Numbered from the stretch's first letter, positions 1-9,737 are shown. The stretch: DNA of 34,572 nt from Bacteroidales bacterium (GCA_017522255.1 JAFWZP010000071.1:1-34572); one strand, 5' to 3'. Program-made: numbers and translations. The notes: a model not told the origin generated them from the letters alone.

Positions 1-2
1 AG

Positions 3-1001
3 ATTAGCGTGGAAGCCTTCAACCGTATCGACCGCGATATGGGGGCACGTGTGGCTAAGGTGCGCGACATAAACAGCGACCTTTGTGCCTTGATTAAGAT
101 AGAAACCATAGAAACGGGTTTTGAGTTTAGCGGTTGCATTATAGAAAAAACCGAACAAAAAACCGGCGAGATATGGGTGTTTGTGTCGCCCGGCGTTAAG
201 TTTCTTACCATTAAGCATAAAGACTTTGGAGTGCTACGCAACTACAACTTTCCGCAAAGCATAGAAAGCGGCGTGGTGTATCAGATGAAACTGAGCACCG
301 AAGCCAAAGAAGTGAAGATTGACACTTCCACTATAAATAAAGCTGTGGATAGCAAGATAGATGCCAAGATGGAAGAGATGAACAAAAAGCTTGCCGAACT
401 GGAACAGCTGAAACAAGATCTTTTAAAGCAATCTCAAAAAGAAAAAGAGCCGGAAGTAAAGAAGGAGAAACCGGTCAGGATACGCCCCGTTTACGACAAA
501 GAAACCTTTGCGATGCTGAATGCAGCCTATTCGGTGGCACCGCAAACATCGTTTGGGATTACCTTTGGAGTGCAAAAAACTTGGGGTTGGTATGTAAGCG
601 TGTCTTCGGGCTTGCAATTCGATGCCTTAAACACAAAATACGAAGACGATGCCGGCACAGCCGAATATTACTACGATGGCAAAACCTCCTCTTCGCGTCT
701 ATCGGCACACACAGGAGTGATGTATCGCATAGCCAAACCTATTTCCTTAAAATTAGGACTGGGCTATGGAGTACGCAATCAAGCATTTTCTACCATCAAT
801 GGCGATTATGTAAAAATAAAAGCAAACTCGTATAGTGGGTTGGAATACTCGGCAGGTGTGCATCTGTCGTTTGGCAGAATGGCATTTTCGGTAGATGTGT
901 TGGGATTGGGAACCGATTTTAAATACTCCGAAATAAAAGTGGGAATAGGATATAACCTAAAAATAAAGAAGCACGCAAACAAAGAACAGAAAGGAGAATA
1001 G
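3..1001 (+). CDS. Envelope protein with coiled coil and beta-rich C-terminus, 5'-truncated
   Basis: The reading frame is open to the left edge, so the GTG at position 9 is probably an internal valine and the signal peptide lies outside the window. Counting from that GTG, residues 1-95 form a beta-rich domain (motifs FEFSGCIIEKTEQKTGE and KHKDFGVLRNY) that I recognise from the N-termini of many Bacteroidota envelope proteins. Residues about 108-150 are a charged coiled coil (EEMNKKLAELEQLKQDLL), followed by a Lys/Glu/Pro linker. Residues about 160-330 alternate aromatic and polar residues with many glycines, as in a small outer-membrane beta-barrel (GLGYGV, GVHLSFGR, VGIGYNL). The lipoprotein gene begins 4 bases after the stop, so the two are probably co-transcribed. 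The true function is unknown; a barrel with a periplasmic coiled-coil stalk is my inference. Confidence 0.75.
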   Translation: MSVEAFNRIDRDMGARVAKVRDINSDLCALIKIETIETGFEFSGCIIEKTEQKTGEIWVFVSPGVKFLTIKHKDFGVLRNYNFPQSIESGVVYQMKLSTEAKEVKIDTSTINKAVDSKIDAKMEEMNKKLAELEQLKQDLLKQSQKEKEPEVKKEKPVRIRPVYDKETFAMLNAAYSVAPQTSFGITFGVQKTWGWYVSVSSGLQFDALNTKYEDDAGTAEYYYDGKTSSSRLSAHTGVMYRIAKPISLKLGLGYGVRNQAFSTINGDYVKIKANSYSGLEYSAGVHLSFGRMAFSVDVLGLGTDFKYSEIKVGIGYNLKIKKHANKEQKGE

Positions 1002-1005
1002 AAAG

Positions 1006-2202
1006 ATGAAGAAGATAATATTTTTTATAACAGCGATGTGCTTGTTTGCAATGCATGGTTGCCAAAAAGATATTGAAGCACCTATCAACGATATAATCAT
1101 TACCGACCAAGTGGAAGCTGCCGCAAGACCTGCCATCATATCCGGCACAGTGGAATGCCCCGTAAGCATCACCAAAATAGAACTTTGGATAGACAGCGAC
1201 GAAAACTTCTCTAATCACACTGTGCATGATATAGAGTTGAGTGATAAAGCTTTTTCCATATTGGTTAATGAATTGAATTTTAATACTACATACTATTATA
1301 AGTATGTAGTATACAATGCTGTTGATATGGCAGAATTGGATACAAAGAGCTTTACCACCATGGATAGTACATTGGCATCGGTTAGAACAGCCGAGGTTTC
1401 ATCGATAACGACAAATAGTGCCGTATGTGGTGGCAATGTAACTTCGGATGGATATTTAAGTGTAACGGCACGTGGTGTATGCTGGAGTACCTCGCCCAAT
1501 CCCACAATAACCGACAATAAAACTACCGATGGTAGTGGTACAGGAAGTTTTACTTCTAATATAACCGGACTAACGGCAAATACCACCTACTATGTGAGAG
1601 CCTATGCAACCAATAATATTGGTACAGCATACGGCGAAGAGAAAAGTTTCACTACATTATTATCAATTAATGGTTATGATTGGGTAGACTTAGGCTTGCC
1701 AAGTGGTTTGAAGTGGGCTACCTGCAATGTGGGTGCTACTACTCCCGAAGGCTATGGCAACTTCTATGCTTGGGGCGAAACTACAACCAAAAGATTGTAT
1801 GACCAATCTAATAGCGTTACCTACAACCAAGAAATAAGTGATTTCAGTGGCAATGTCACCTACGATGCAGCCCGAGCCAATTGGGGCAGCACATGGCGTA
1901 TGCCCACCAAAGCCGAGATGGAAGAATTGCGAGACAACTGCACTTGGACATGGACAAGCCAAAACGGTGTAAACGGAATGAGAGTAACGGGACCTAACGG
2001 CAACAGCATATTTCTTCCTGCTACGGGCTACTGCCTCGGGTTGTCGCGTTACGGCGTTGGTGAGCGCGGCTACTATTGGAGTTCCACGCCCTTCGAGAGC
2101 GGTACCAGCAATGCCTACAACCTCGACTTCAGCAGTGGCTACCGCAATGTGTATTGGGACAATCGCGGCTACGGGCGTCCGGTTCGCCCGGTTTCAGATT
2201 AA
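1006..2202 (+). CDS. FISUMP-domain lipoprotein with two Fn3-like repeats
   Basis: Residues 1-19 are a short signal peptide ending AMHGC, consistent with a lipoprotein whose Cys19 is lipidated, although the lipobox is imperfect (Met-His-Gly-Cys). Two fibronectin-III-like beta domains follow, at about 30-115 and 120-215; the second has the clear ending TANTTYYVRAYATN. Residues about 218-398 are a Fibrobacter-succinogenes-major-paralogous domain: WVDLGLPSGLKWATCNVGA, then YAWGE, WRMPT, YYWSS and the terminal RPVRPVS. Proteins of this type are abundant at the surface of Bacteroidales, but their ligand is not known. It follows the preceding envelope gene by 4 bases, with the purine-rich stretch AAAGGAGAATAGAAAG before its ATG. 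Domain identification is firm; the biochemical role is not. Confidence 0.88.
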   Translation: MKKIIFFITAMCLFAMHGCQKDIEAPINDIIITDQVEAAARPAIISGTVECPVSITKIELWIDSDENFSNHTVHDIELSDKAFSILVNELNFNTTYYYKYVVYNAVDMAELDTKSFTTMDSTLASVRTAEVSSITTNSAVCGGNVTSDGYLSVTARGVCWSTSPNPTITDNKTTDGSGTGSFTSNITGLTANTTYYVRAYATNNIGTAYGEEKSFTTLLSINGYDWVDLGLPSGLKWATCNVGATTPEGYGNFYAWGETTTKRLYDQSNSVTYNQEISDFSGNVTYDAARANWGSTWRMPTKAEMEELRDNCTWTWTSQNGVNGMRVTGPNGNSIFLPATGYCLGLSRYGVGERGYYWSSTPFESGTSNAYNLDFSSGYRNVYWDNRGYGRPVRPVSD

Positions 2203-2307
2203 ATAGATATACAATAAAATAATATATATCTTATTGGCTTATCCTGTATATGTTATCGGCGTAATGTATATGGGATAAGTTGTTTTTTTGGTATATGTTT
2301 TTTTGGG

Positions 2308-2518
2308 AGACGCGCCGCGGCACGTCTGTACGGTCGGGGGAATATTGTTTGGGTGTAGAATATTCGGGGTATTGGTTTTTGGCGGTATAATATTATGCAA
2401 CCGTAGAGACGCGCCGTGGCACGTCTCTCTTGTGGCGCGTCTGTACGATCGGGGGAATATTATTTGTGGGTAAAATATTCGGAGTATTGGTTTTTGGTGG
2501 AATAAAATATTATGCAAC
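2308..2518. repeat. Two-copy direct repeat headed by GC-rich palindromes
   Basis: Copy A has a near-perfect palindrome at 2308-2327 (AGACGCGCCGCGGCACGTCT, one mismatched pair), followed by a tail to 2401. Copy B has the palindrome GAGACGCGCCGTGGCACGTC at 2406-2425, extending to 2427, followed by an extra GC-rich half-site at 2432-2441 and a tail at 2438-2518. The tails share CGTCTGTACG-TCGGGGGAAT, then GTATTGGTTTTTGG and ATATTATGCAAC. The GC content contrasts sharply with the AT-rich surroundings. A degenerate copy of the palindrome lies at 33597-33618. This looks like a dispersed palindromic repeat rather than coding DNA. Confidence 0.8.
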
Positions 2519-2597
2519 ACTTGTGGCACGGCACGCATTTCGTGGCAACTGAATATGTTTTTGAAACATTATTGCTTGCAAATACGTAGATAATGTG

Positions 2598-2605
2598 TAT
2601 CTTTG
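2598..2605 (+). promoter_or_regulatory. Putative Bacteroidota -7 box upstream of the HAD gene
   Basis: TATCTTTG matches the Bacteroidota -7 consensus TAnnTTTG exactly. A TTG at 2576-2578 lies 19 bases upstream, in the right place for the -33 element. Transcription would start near 2612, leaving a leader of about 45 bases before the ATG at 2656. Confidence 0.6.
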
Positions 2606-2655
2606 CAACGGCGTTTTGCAATCACTGATAATAGATAATAAACAGAAAATCAATT

Positions 2656-3297
2656 ATGGCAATAAAAAATATAATATTCGACCTTGGTGGCGTTATTTAC
2701 GATATACGCTACGAAAACATAGCCGATAAGTTTCGCAGCTATGGCATCACCGATTTTGAGAAACTTTATTCCAAGGCTTCGCAAACCGATAGCATAGATT
2801 TGTTTGAAGAAGGCAAGATAACACCAGCCGAGTTTAGAGATTATCTGCGAGGCCTGTCGCCGGTGCCTCTCACCGATGAGCAGATAGACGAAGCTTGGAA
2901 TGCCATTCTTATAGGCATACCCAAAGAGAGATTGGAACTTTTGGGAATGCTAAGGCTGAAGTATAATATATTCCTATACAGCAACACCAATCAAATAAAC
3001 TACGATAAGTTTACCACTGAATTGAAAGCGAAATACGGCTTCGATGTGTTTGAGGTAACGTTCAAGAAGGCCTATTTTTCGCAAATATTGCAGATACGCA
3101 AGCCCAAGTTGGAAGGCTTTCGAGCCATATTGGCAGAGCAAGGTTTAAAACCCGAAGAAACCCTTTTCATCGACGACAGTCCACAACATATAGAGGCTGC
3201 ACGCAAGGTGGGCATAAATGCTTATCATTTGACCGGCGGCGAAACCATGGAACAGTTGTTTATGTGCAACTTAGAGTTGAGGCAAGGAGTCGTTTAA
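2656..3297 (+). CDS. HAD-superfamily phosphatase, YihX-like
   Basis: A 213-residue hydrolase of the haloacid dehalogenase superfamily, subfamily IA, with a helical cap at about residues 18-80. The four motifs are visible: nucleophile Asp9 in FDLGGVIYD, Ser109 in LYSNTNQ, Lys149 in RKP, and Asp173/Asp174 in FIDDSP. The second aspartate of the usual DxD motif is Gly11. This is also seen in YihX, the E. coli glucose-1-phosphate phosphatase (FDLGNVIVD), so it is a subfamily trait rather than damage. The likely reaction is hydrolysis of a small phosphorylated metabolite in the cytoplasm; the substrate is not determined. It appears to be a single-gene unit with its own promoter. Confidence 0.9.
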   Translation: MAIKNIIFDLGGVIYDIRYENIADKFRSYGITDFEKLYSKASQTDSIDLFEEGKITPAEFRDYLRGLSPVPLTDEQIDEAWNAILIGIPKERLELLGMLRLKYNIFLYSNTNQINYDKFTTELKAKYGFDVFEVTFKKAYFSQILQIRKPKLEGFRAILAEQGLKPEETLFIDDSPQHIEAARKVGINAYHLTGGETMEQLFMCNLELRQGVV

Positions 3298-3593
3298 CAG
3301 ATGCGGTGTTTGCAACGGCAATAAAATGAACAAAAATGAACACAAAAAGGTGTAAAAAACTAATTTTTGGGAACATAAAACGACAAAAAACTGTTGAAAA
3401 CTAATTTGTGAGGCAAACTTTTTTGTGCAAATTGATGTTTGTAAGCTATTGATATAAAGTGTCTCGTTGAGATTTTAACTTTTTTTTCGATGCGAAAAAT
3501 AGCTTTATGCGTTCTATGTGGAAAAAAATTAGTAATTTTGCACCCTAAATTTTGGGATAAAAATATAGTAATTTAAACATTTTAAAGTATAAT
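3298..3593. other. AT-rich leader region of the ribosomal supercluster
   Basis: Very A/T-rich, with loosely repeated AAAACTAATTT segments near 3355 and 3395. No gene is visible. The only interpretable signals are the promoter at 3533 and a short CCCTAAATTTTGGG near-palindrome immediately downstream, which would lie at the very 5' end of the rpsL transcript. Confidence 0.6.
3533..3540 (+). promoter_or_regulatory. Putative promoter of the rpsL/S10/spc/alpha supercluster
   Basis: TAATTTTG matches the Bacteroidota -7 consensus TAnnTTTG exactly and is followed by GCACC. I see no convincing -33 TTTG at the expected distance. Initiation near 3547 would give a leader of about 47 bases before rpsL. 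No other comparably placed box was noticed in the gaps between the ribosomal genes, so this could drive the whole 18-kb cluster. Confidence 0.6.
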
Positions 3594-3977
3594 ATGCCAA
3601 CAATACAACAATTAATCCGTAAAGGACGTCAACAAATGGAGTATAAAAGTAAATCTCCGGCATTAGATTCTTGTCCACAACGTAGAGGAGTTTGTACGCG
3701 TGTATACACAACCACTCCTAAGAAACCAAATTCGGCAATGCGTAAAGTAGCCAGGGTACGTTTGACAAACCAAAAGGAAGTTAATGCTTACATACCGGGC
3801 GAAGGACACAATTTGCAAGAACACTCTATCGTGATGATCAGAGGTGGACGTGTAAAAGATTTACCAGGTGTAAGATATCACATAATCCGTGGTGCATTAG
3901 ACACATCGGGAGTAGATGGTAGAAGACAAAGACGTTCGAAATATGGTGCAAAACGTCCAAAACAAGCAGCAAAATAA
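3594..3977 (+). CDS. rpsL: 30S ribosomal protein S12
   Basis: 127 residues, full length, with the family start [12 protein letters not shown] and the decoding-centre loops [11 protein letters not shown] (residues 41-51) and [14 protein letters not shown]12 sits at the A site of the small subunit and monitors codon-anticodon pairing. The two lysines where streptomycin-resistance substitutions classically arise (Lys43 in KKPNS, Lys88 in VKDLP, counting Met) are unaltered. Asp89, the RimO methylthiolation site in E. coli, is present. It is the first gene of the ribosomal supercluster; rpsG follows 32 bases later. Confidence 0.99.
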   Translation: MPTIQQLIRKGRQQMEYKSKSPALDSCPQRRGVCTRVYTTTPKKPNSAMRKVARVRLTNQKEVNAYIPGEGHNLQEHSIVMIRGGRVKDLPGVRYHIIRGALDTSGVDGRRQRRSKYGAKRPKQAAK

Positions 3978-4009
3978 AATAATAATAAATTATTAGAGCT
4001 TTTATAGCA

Positions 4010-4477
4010 ATGAGAAAAGCAAGACCAAAAAAGAGAATTATTTTACCGGATCCAAAGTTTAACGATACATTAGTAACAAAATTCGTTAACAATTTGATGT
4101 TAGGTGGTAAGAAAACAACCGCATATAAAATATTTTACGAAGCAATAGATGTAGTTGCAGAACGTACAAAAGAAGATGGTTTGGAAGTGTGGAAAAAAGC
4201 ATTGGCAAACGTAACTCCTTCTGTTGAAGTACGTAGTCGTAGAATTGGTGGAGCAACATTCCAAATTCCTTCGGAAATCCGTCCGGAACGTAAAATGTCT
4301 ATCGGAATGAAAAACCTTATAGGTTATGCTCGCAAAAGAGGTGAAAAGACAATGGCTTTGAAATTAGCTAGCGAAATTCAAGCAGCTTATAAAGAAGAAG
4401 GTGCCGCTTTCAAACGTAAGGAAGAAACTCACAGAATGGCTGAAGCTAACAAAGCATTCTCGCACTTCAGATTTTAA
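4010..4477 (+). CDS. rpsG: 30S ribosomal protein S7
   Basis: 155 residues, the usual bacterial length. It starts MRKARPKKR and contains the family signature [20 protein letters not shown] and the segment [17 protein letters not shown]7 binds the 3' major domain of 16S rRNA, nucleates assembly of the 30S head and contacts E-site tRNA. It lies between rpsL and fusA as in the classical str operon, with no internal promoter or terminator seen in the short gaps. The ATG is preceded by an A/T-rich leader rather than a Shine-Dalgarno sequence. Confidence 0.99.
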   Translation: MRKARPKKRIILPDPKFNDTLVTKFVNNLMLGGKKTTAYKIFYEAIDVVAERTKEDGLEVWKKALANVTPSVEVRSRRIGGATFQIPSEIRPERKMSIGMKNLIGYARKRGEKTMALKLASEIQAAYKEEGAAFKRKEETHRMAEANKAFSHFRF

Positions 4478-4521
4478 TTAAAGCAAATAATAAAGTAGAT
4501 TATAAAGATAAACCGAAACAA

Positions 4522-6606
4522 ATGTCTGAACTAAAATATACAAGAAACATAGGTATTATGGCTCACATCGACGCCGGTAAGACAACAACAACCGAGCGTA
4601 TTTTGTTCTATACCGGAAAGAACTACAAATTGGGAGAAACCCACGATGGTTCAGCCACAATGGACTGGATGGCTCAAGAGCAAGAAAGAGGTATAACAAT
4701 TACTTCTGCTGCTACTACTGTGTTTTGGAATTATCAAAATAATCAATATAAGTACAATATAATCGATACTCCGGGTCACGTTGACTTCACTGTAGAAGTA
4801 GAGCGTTCGTTGAGAGTGTTGGATGGTGCAGTGGCTTTGTTTTGTGCTGTTGGCGGTGTTGAACCTCAATCCGAAACAGTGTGGCGTCAAGCCGATAAAT
4901 ACAAAGTGCCACGTATAGCATTCATTAATAAAATGGATAGAGCCGGTGCCGACTTCTTTTCTGTTATAAAACAAATAAAGGAACGTCTCGGAACCAATCC
5001 TATTCCATTGCAAATTCCTATCGGACAAGAGGATTTGTTTAAGGGCGTTGTGGATTTAATTCGCAACAAGGCTCTTATTTGGGACGAAGCTTCTAACGGA
5101 ACAAAATTCTACGAAGTTCCAATGCCTGATGATTTGAAAGACATAGTAGATGAATATCGTCAAAAACTTATCGAAGGCGTTGCCGAAGATGATGATGAGT
5201 TGATGGCAAAATTCTTTGAAGATCCAAATTCAATCACCGAGGAAGAAATGTTAGCTCAAATACGCAAAGCTACATTGGAAATGAGAATAACTCCTGTTTT
5301 GTGTGGTGCTTCGTTTAAAAATAAAGGTATACAATCTTTGTTAGATGCCGTTGCCGCATTCTTGCCAAGTCCTATGGATATAGAAGCAGTGGAAGGAGTG
5401 AATCCAAAAACCGAACGAGAAGAAACTCGATCAATAGATGTTAAAGCCCCATTTTCGGCATTAGCATTTAAGATAGCAACAGACCCATACGTAGGTCGCA
5501 TTTGCTTTTTCCGCGTATATTCAGGAAAATTAGAGTCGGGTTCTTATGTTTACAATGCTTCGACGGGAAAGAAGGAACGTATTTCGCGTATCATGCAAAT
5601 GCACGCCAATAAACAAAATCCTATGGAAGTGATTTCGGCAGGAGATATTGGAGCTGCAGTGGGTTTTAAAGATATAAAAACCGGAAATACGTTGTGTGCC
5701 GAAGAACATCCGATTATATTGGAATCGATGAAATTCCCCGAACCGGTTATAGGTATAGCAATAGAGCCTAAAACTCAAGGCGATATAGATAAGATGAACA
5801 ACGCATTGATAAAATTGGTTGAAGAAGATCCAACACTTGTTGTGAAAAGTGATGAATCGTCGGGACAAACTATTATCAATGGTATGGGTGAGTTGCACTT
5901 AGACATTATTTTGGATCGATTGAAGAGAGAGTTCAATGTAGAAGTAAATCAAGGAGCACCACAAGTAGCCTACAAAGAAGCTATTACTACAAATTATCAA
6001 CATCGCGAAGTATACAAAAAACAAACCGGTGGTCGTGGTAAGTTCGCCGATATTATATTTGAAATAGGTCCCGCTGATGAAGGATTTAAAGGTTTACAAT
6101 TCGTCAACGAAGTAAAGGGCGGAAATATTCCAAAAGAATATATGCCTGCAATAGAAAAGGGTTTCAAATCAGCAATGGAAAATGGTGTTTTGGCCGGATA
6201 TCCAATGGAGAGCTTGAAAGTGCGTATTATAGATGGTTCGTACCACCCTGTAGATTCGGATGCATTGTCGTTTGAATTATGTGCACGAGTAGGCTTTAAA
6301 GAAGCTTGTCGCAAGGCTAATCCTATATTGTTGGAACCAATAATGAAGTTGGAAGTATTGACACCTGATGCCTACTTAGGAGATGTAACCGGAGATTTAA
6401 ATCGTCGTCGTGGAGTATTGGAAAATGTTATAGCCAAGGTTGGTGTTCAAGCTATTCAAGCTAAAGTTCCTTTGCAACAAATGTTTGGCTACGTAACAGC
6501 GTTAAGAACCATTACATCGGGACGTGCAAATTCGACAATGGAGTTTTCTCATTATGACGAGTTGCCGAAAGATATGACAGAAAATATTCTAAAGAAAAGT
6601 TATTAA
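4522..6606 (+). CDS. fusA: Elongation factor G
   Basis: 694 residues, a full-length translocase GTPase. The G domain has G1 AHIDAGKTT (14-22), the switch region [13 protein letters not shown] (54-66), DTPGHVDF (82-89) and NKMD (136-139). Domains II-V follow, including GGRGKFADI and the domain IV loop residues around [15 protein letters not shown] moves tRNAs and mRNA through the ribosome after peptide-bond formation and, with RRF, splits post-termination ribosomes. It is cytoplasmic. In many other bacteria tuf follows directly, but here rpsJ begins 28 bases downstream, so EF-Tu must be encoded elsewhere. The str genes are therefore contiguous with the S10 genes. Confidence 0.99.
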   Translation: MSELKYTRNIGIMAHIDAGKTTTTERILFYTGKNYKLGETHDGSATMDWMAQEQERGITITSAATTVFWNYQNNQYKYNIIDTPGHVDFTVEVERSLRVLDGAVALFCAVGGVEPQSETVWRQADKYKVPRIAFINKMDRAGADFFSVIKQIKERLGTNPIPLQIPIGQEDLFKGVVDLIRNKALIWDEASNGTKFYEVPMPDDLKDIVDEYRQKLIEGVAEDDDELMAKFFEDPNSITEEEMLAQIRKATLEMRITPVLCGASFKNKGIQSLLDAVAAFLPSPMDIEAVEGVNPKTEREETRSIDVKAPFSALAFKIATDPYVGRICFFRVYSGKLESGSYVYNASTGKKERISRIMQMHANKQNPMEVISAGDIGAAVGFKDIKTGNTLCAEEHPIILESMKFPEPVIGIAIEPKTQGDIDKMNNALIKLVEEDPTLVVKSDESSGQTIINGMGELHLDIILDRLKREFNVEVNQGAPQVAYKEAITTNYQHREVYKKQTGGRGKFADIIFEIGPADEGFKGLQFVNEVKGGNIPKEYMPAIEKGFKSAMENGVLAGYPMESLKVRIIDGSYHPVDSDALSFELCARVGFKEACRKANPILLEPIMKLEVLTPDAYLGDVTGDLNRRRGVLENVIAKVGVQAIQAKVPLQQMFGYVTALRTITSGRANSTMEFSHYDELPKDMTENILKKSY

Positions 6607-6634
6607 TAAACGAGTTTATAAAAAATCGAAAACC

Positions 6635-6940
6635 GTGAGTCAAAGAATTAGAATCAAACTAAAATCGTACGATCACAACTTGGTTGACAAATCAGCCGAA
6701 AAGATCGTAAAAACCGTAAAAATGACGGGTGCGGTTGTTAATGGTCCAATTCCATTACCAACTAACAAGAGGATTTTTACAGTAAACCGTTCGACTTTCG
6801 TCAATAAAAAATCAAGAGAACAATTTGAATTAAGTTCTTACAAAAGATTGATGGATATATACAGCACATCTGCAAAAACCATCGATGCATTGATGAAATT
6901 AGAGTTGCCGAGCGGTGTAGAAGTAGAAATTAAAGTGTGA
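6635..6940 (+). CDS. rpsJ: 30S ribosomal protein S10
   Basis: 101 residues with the hallmark [18 protein letters not shown] start, the [10 protein letters not shown] loop and the ending [12 protein letters not shown]10 is a 30S head protein; in E. coli it also partners NusB in antitermination. The start codon is GTG: no in-frame ATG exists nearby upstream, and the next internal Met would remove conserved N-terminal residues. A 66-base gap follows before rplC, with the loose repeats AATCAG and CTGATT but no convincing structure. Confidence 0.98.
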   Translation: MSQRIRIKLKSYDHNLVDKSAEKIVKTVKMTGAVVNGPIPLPTNKRIFTVNRSTFVNKKSREQFELSSYKRLMDIYSTSAKTIDALMKLELPSGVEVEIKV

Positions 6941-7006
6941 TAACAATCAGTTGAGGTTTGTATAAACATGCTGATTTAAAATGAATCTGATTAACTAAAA
7001 AACAAA

Positions 7007-7636
7007 ATGTCAGGATTATTAGGAAAAAAAGTAGGAATGACCAGTTTGTTTGATGCCAACGGAAAACAAATACCGTGCACAGTGATAGAAGCTGGTCCTT
7101 GTGTAGTTACACAAGTTAAGACAATTGAAAAAGATGGTTATGAAGCCATCCAATTAGCTTTCGGAGAAAAGAAAGAAAGCCGTACTACCAAACCAATGAG
7201 AGGACACTTTGCAAAAGCAAACACAACTCCCAAACAGTATTTGGCAGAATTTTCTCGTTTTGAAGAAGGAAGTAAAAAGTCTTTTGGTGAAGTATTAGAC
7301 GTTACTGTTTTCCAAGAAGGAGAATTTGTTGACGTGGTAGGAACATCAAAAGGTAAAGGTTTCCAAGGTGTAGTAAAAAGACACGGATTTAGTGGTGTTG
7401 GTGATGTAACACACGGCCAACATGACCGTTTAAGAGCTCCTGGTTCGGTAGGCGCATCTTCGTATCCTTCGCGTTTGTTTAAGGGATTGCGTATGGCTGG
7501 TCAAACCGGTGCGAAACGTGTGAAAGTTCAAAACCTTCAAATAGTGAAAATAATTCCCGAAAAGAATTTGATGTTAGTAAAGGGATCTGTACCAGGACCT
7601 AAAGGATCAATTTTAAAAATAGAGAGATGGAGCTAA
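7007..7636 (+). CDS. rplC: 50S ribosomal protein L3
   Basis: 209 residues, full length. It starts [16 protein letters not shown] and carries the typical central loop [16 protein letters not shown], a [13 protein letters not shown] segment and GLRMAGQTG, which reach toward the peptidyl-transferase centre. L3 is one of the first proteins to bind 23S rRNA during 50S assembly. Its last codons overlap the start of rplD by 10 bases in a different frame, so translation of the two is probably coupled. Confidence 0.99.
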   Translation: MSGLLGKKVGMTSLFDANGKQIPCTVIEAGPCVVTQVKTIEKDGYEAIQLAFGEKKESRTTKPMRGHFAKANTTPKQYLAEFSRFEEGSKKSFGEVLDVTVFQEGEFVDVVGTSKGKGFQGVVKRHGFSGVGDVTHGQHDRLRAPGSVGASSYPSRLFKGLRMAGQTGAKRVKVQNLQIVKIIPEKNLMLVKGSVPGPKGSILKIERWS

Positions 7637-8262
7637 AAGTATATAATATCAATGGAAGCGAAACAGGTAGAACTGTTGTTTTAGATGATTCTATATTCGC
7701 AATAGAGCCTAATGACCATGCTATATATTTGGATGTAAAACAATATTTGGCAAATCAACGTCAAGGAACTCACAAAGCAAAAGAAAGAAGCGAAGTAAGC
7801 GGATCTACTCGTAAATTAGGCCGTCAAAAAGGTGGTGGTGGTGCACGTCGTGGTGATATCAATTCTCCTCTTTTGGTGGGAGGTGGTCGCGTTTTTGGAC
7901 CTAAACCAAGAGACTATCGTTTTAAATTAAACATCAAATTAAAACGATTGGCACGTCGTTCGGCATTGAGCTACAAGGCTGCTGAAAATAATATTACAGT
8001 AGTGGAAAATTTCACAATGGAAGCTCCAAAGACTAAAAAGATGGTCGAAATTATTAAGAATTTGAATGTGGCAGAAAAAAAATCGCTATTTATTTTCTCA
8101 GAACAAAATAATTTCGTATCTTTGTCAGCTAGAAACCTACAGAATGTAAAGGTTGCAAATGTATGTCAGTTAAACACTTATGACATTATGAACGCAACAA
8201 ATTTGATCATTTCGGAGGCTTCTTTAGTAGAAATTGCCCGTGTTTTGGCAACAAATAAATAG
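7627..8262 (+). CDS. rplD: 50S ribosomal protein L4
   Basis: 211 residues. The globular domain is interrupted by the long exit-tunnel extension (about residues 45-100) containing [18 protein letters not shown] and [13 protein letters not shown]. The start is the ATG lying inside the 3' end of rplC; the resulting N-terminus [14 protein letters not shown] fits the family. In E. coli, L4 also represses its own operon through a leader; no comparable leader was recognised here. L4 lines the peptide exit tunnel next to L22. Confidence 0.99.
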   Translation: MELKVYNINGSETGRTVVLDDSIFAIEPNDHAIYLDVKQYLANQRQGTHKAKERSEVSGSTRKLGRQKGGGGARRGDINSPLLVGGGRVFGPKPRDYRFKLNIKLKRLARRSALSYKAAENNITVVENFTMEAPKTKKMVEIIKNLNVAEKKSLFIFSEQNNFVSLSARNLQNVKVANVCQLNTYDIMNATNLIISEASLVEIARVLATNK

Positions 8263-8294
8263 TATTGTGAATAAACTTAAGAAACTTTAACACG

Positions 8295-8588
8295 ATGAAT
8301 ATTATAGTAAAACCGCTGATAAGTGAAAAAATGAACAAAGCCACCGAAAAGATGTCTAATCGATATGGCTTTGTTGTTGATAAACGGGCTAATAAAATAC
8401 AAATTAAAAATGCTGTAGAAAGTTTTTATAATGTAAAAGTAGTGGATGTGAATACGATGAATTATAGTGGAAAAGTAAAATCTCGTTACACAAAATCCGG
8501 CTTTTTGACAGGAAAAACTGCAGCATTTAAGAAAGCTATAGTAACATTAGCAGAAGGTAATACAATAGATTTTTATAGCAATATTTAA
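8295..8588 (+). CDS. rplW: 50S ribosomal protein L23
   Basis: 97 residues with the family start [14 protein letters not shown], the central [19 protein letters not shown] and the extended loop [17 protein letters not shown]23 lies at the rim of the peptide exit tunnel and is the main docking point for trigger factor and the signal recognition particle. Normal length and position, between L4 and L2. rplB begins 9 bases after the stop. Confidence 0.98.
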   Translation: MNIIVKPLISEKMNKATEKMSNRYGFVVDKRANKIQIKNAVESFYNVKVVDVNTMNYSGKVKSRYTKSGFLTGKTAAFKKAIVTLAEGNTIDFYSNI

Positions 8589-8596
8589 GAAGAGAA

Positions 8597-9421
8597 ATGG
8601 CTTTAAAAAAATTCAAACCGACAACACCCGGACAACGTCATAAAGTAGTGGTTACTTTTGACGATATAACAACATCCAAACCTGAAAAAAGTTTGGTAAT
8701 GGGTCGTAGTAAATCTGGGGGAAGAAACAATCAAGGTAAGATGACTATGCGCTACATAGGTGGTGGTCATAAACAAGCTTATCGTTTTGTTGATTTTAGA
8801 AGAGAAAAAGACTCAATTCCCGCAGTAGTAAAAACTATAGAATATGATCCGAATCGTACATCGCGTATCGCATTGGTATGCTATGCTGATGGCGAAAAAC
8901 GTTATATTTTAGCTCCTCAAGGATTAAAAGTCGGTCAGACTATTATGTCAGGTAGCGGAATTGCCCCGGAAATAGGCAATACATTAACATTGGCAGAGAT
9001 ACCATTTGGTACTTTGATTCATAATATTGAATTGAGACCTGGACAAGGTGCAAAAATGGTACGTAGTGCCGGTGCTTATGCACAATTGATGTCTCGTGAT
9101 GGAAAATATGCAATTATCAAAATGCCTTCGGGTGAAATGCGTATGATCCTTCAAGCATGTAAGGCTACTATTGGTGTTGTGTCTAATCCTGAACACAATT
9201 TGGAAGTATCCGGTAAGGCTGGTAGAAATCGTTGGTTAGGTCGTCGCCCACGCAACCGTGGTGTAGTAATGAACCCGGTAGATCACCCAATGGGTGGTGG
9301 TGAAGGACGCCAAGCAGGAGGACATCCACGCTCACGTAAAGGTATTCCGGCTAAGGGTTACAAGACACGTGCTCCTAAGAAACATTCGAGCAAGTATATT
9401 GTAGAAAGAAGAAAGAAATAA
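8597..9421 (+). CDS. rplB: 50S ribosomal protein L2
   Basis: 274 residues, full length, with the start [18 protein letters not shown], the SH3-like barrel and the C-terminal signature [19 protein letters not shown]. The latter holds the conserved histidine (DHPMGG) that corresponds to E. coli His229 near the peptidyl-transferase centre. L2 is needed for subunit association and peptide-bond formation. It lies in the standard S10 order, 23 bases before rpsS. Confidence 0.99.
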   Translation: MALKKFKPTTPGQRHKVVVTFDDITTSKPEKSLVMGRSKSGGRNNQGKMTMRYIGGGHKQAYRFVDFRREKDSIPAVVKTIEYDPNRTSRIALVCYADGEKRYILAPQGLKVGQTIMSGSGIAPEIGNTLTLAEIPFGTLIHNIELRPGQGAKMVRSAGAYAQLMSRDGKYAIIKMPSGEMRMILQACKATIGVVSNPEHNLEVSGKAGRNRWLGRRPRNRGVVMNPVDHPMGGGEGRQAGGHPRSRKGIPAKGYKTRAPKKHSSKYIVERRKK

Positions 9422-9443
9422 TAAACGATTAAATTAATTAGAG

Positions 9444-9722
9444 ATGAGTCGTTCTTTAAAGAAAGGTCCGTATATTTTCCATAAATTGGAAAAGCGAGTA
9501 ATTGAGGCACAAGAAGCCAACAAAAAAGTTACCATAAAAACATGGTCAAGAGCTTCTATGATTTCTCCGGATTTTGTTGGACAAACAATAGCTGTTCACA
9601 ATGGAAATAAATTTATTCCTGTATATGTTACTGAAAATATGGTAGGACATAAATTAGGAGAATTTGCCCCAACAAGAATTTTCCGCGGACATGCCGGACA
9701 AAAAGATAAAGGTAATAAATAA
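9444..9722 (+). CDS. rpsS: 30S ribosomal protein S19
   Basis: 92 residues, the normal length. It starts [11 protein letters not shown] and contains [13 protein letters not shown], the signature [17 protein letters not shown] and the end FRGHAG. S19 sits in the 30S head with S13 and contributes to the bridge with the large subunit and to A-site contacts. It is followed after 15 bases by rplV. Confidence 0.99.
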   Translation: MSRSLKKGPYIFHKLEKRVIEAQEANKKVTIKTWSRASMISPDFVGQTIAVHNGNKFIPVYVTENMVGHKLGEFAPTRIFRGHAGQKDKGNK

Positions 9723-9737
9723 AATTAATTCGCAGAG

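Larger units (their letters stand above)
2203..2655. other. Intergenic region with repeats and the promoter of the HAD gene
   Basis: No credible gene lies here. The 300-base minus-strand frame that crosses it is an artefact of the repeats. The region holds a weak A/T-only inverted repeat just after the lipoprotein stop (2205-2211 with 2225-2231), two GC-rich palindromes embedded in a direct repeat (2308-2518), and a Bacteroidota-type promoter near 2598. No strong intrinsic terminator is visible for the upstream pair of genes. Confidence 0.7.

Noticed and set aside
2239-2538. A 99-codon minus-strand frame over the intergenic repeat
   Set aside because: It exists only because the repeated GC-rich palindrome units lack stops in that frame. 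The translation is itself repetitive (RRATRETCHGASLR, TCRGASPKK) and has no family resemblance or start context.
2656-3297. Loss of the second motif I aspartate (DLG instead of DxD) as a sign of an inactive HAD enzyme
   Set aside because: YihX and related phosphatases have the same DLG arrangement and are active; the other motifs are intact.
8117-8124. TATCTTTG inside rplD, an exact -7 match
   Set aside because: It encodes conserved L4 residues (VSLS) and has no nearby gene start or -33 element. One 6-base-specified match by chance is expected in a window this AT-rich.
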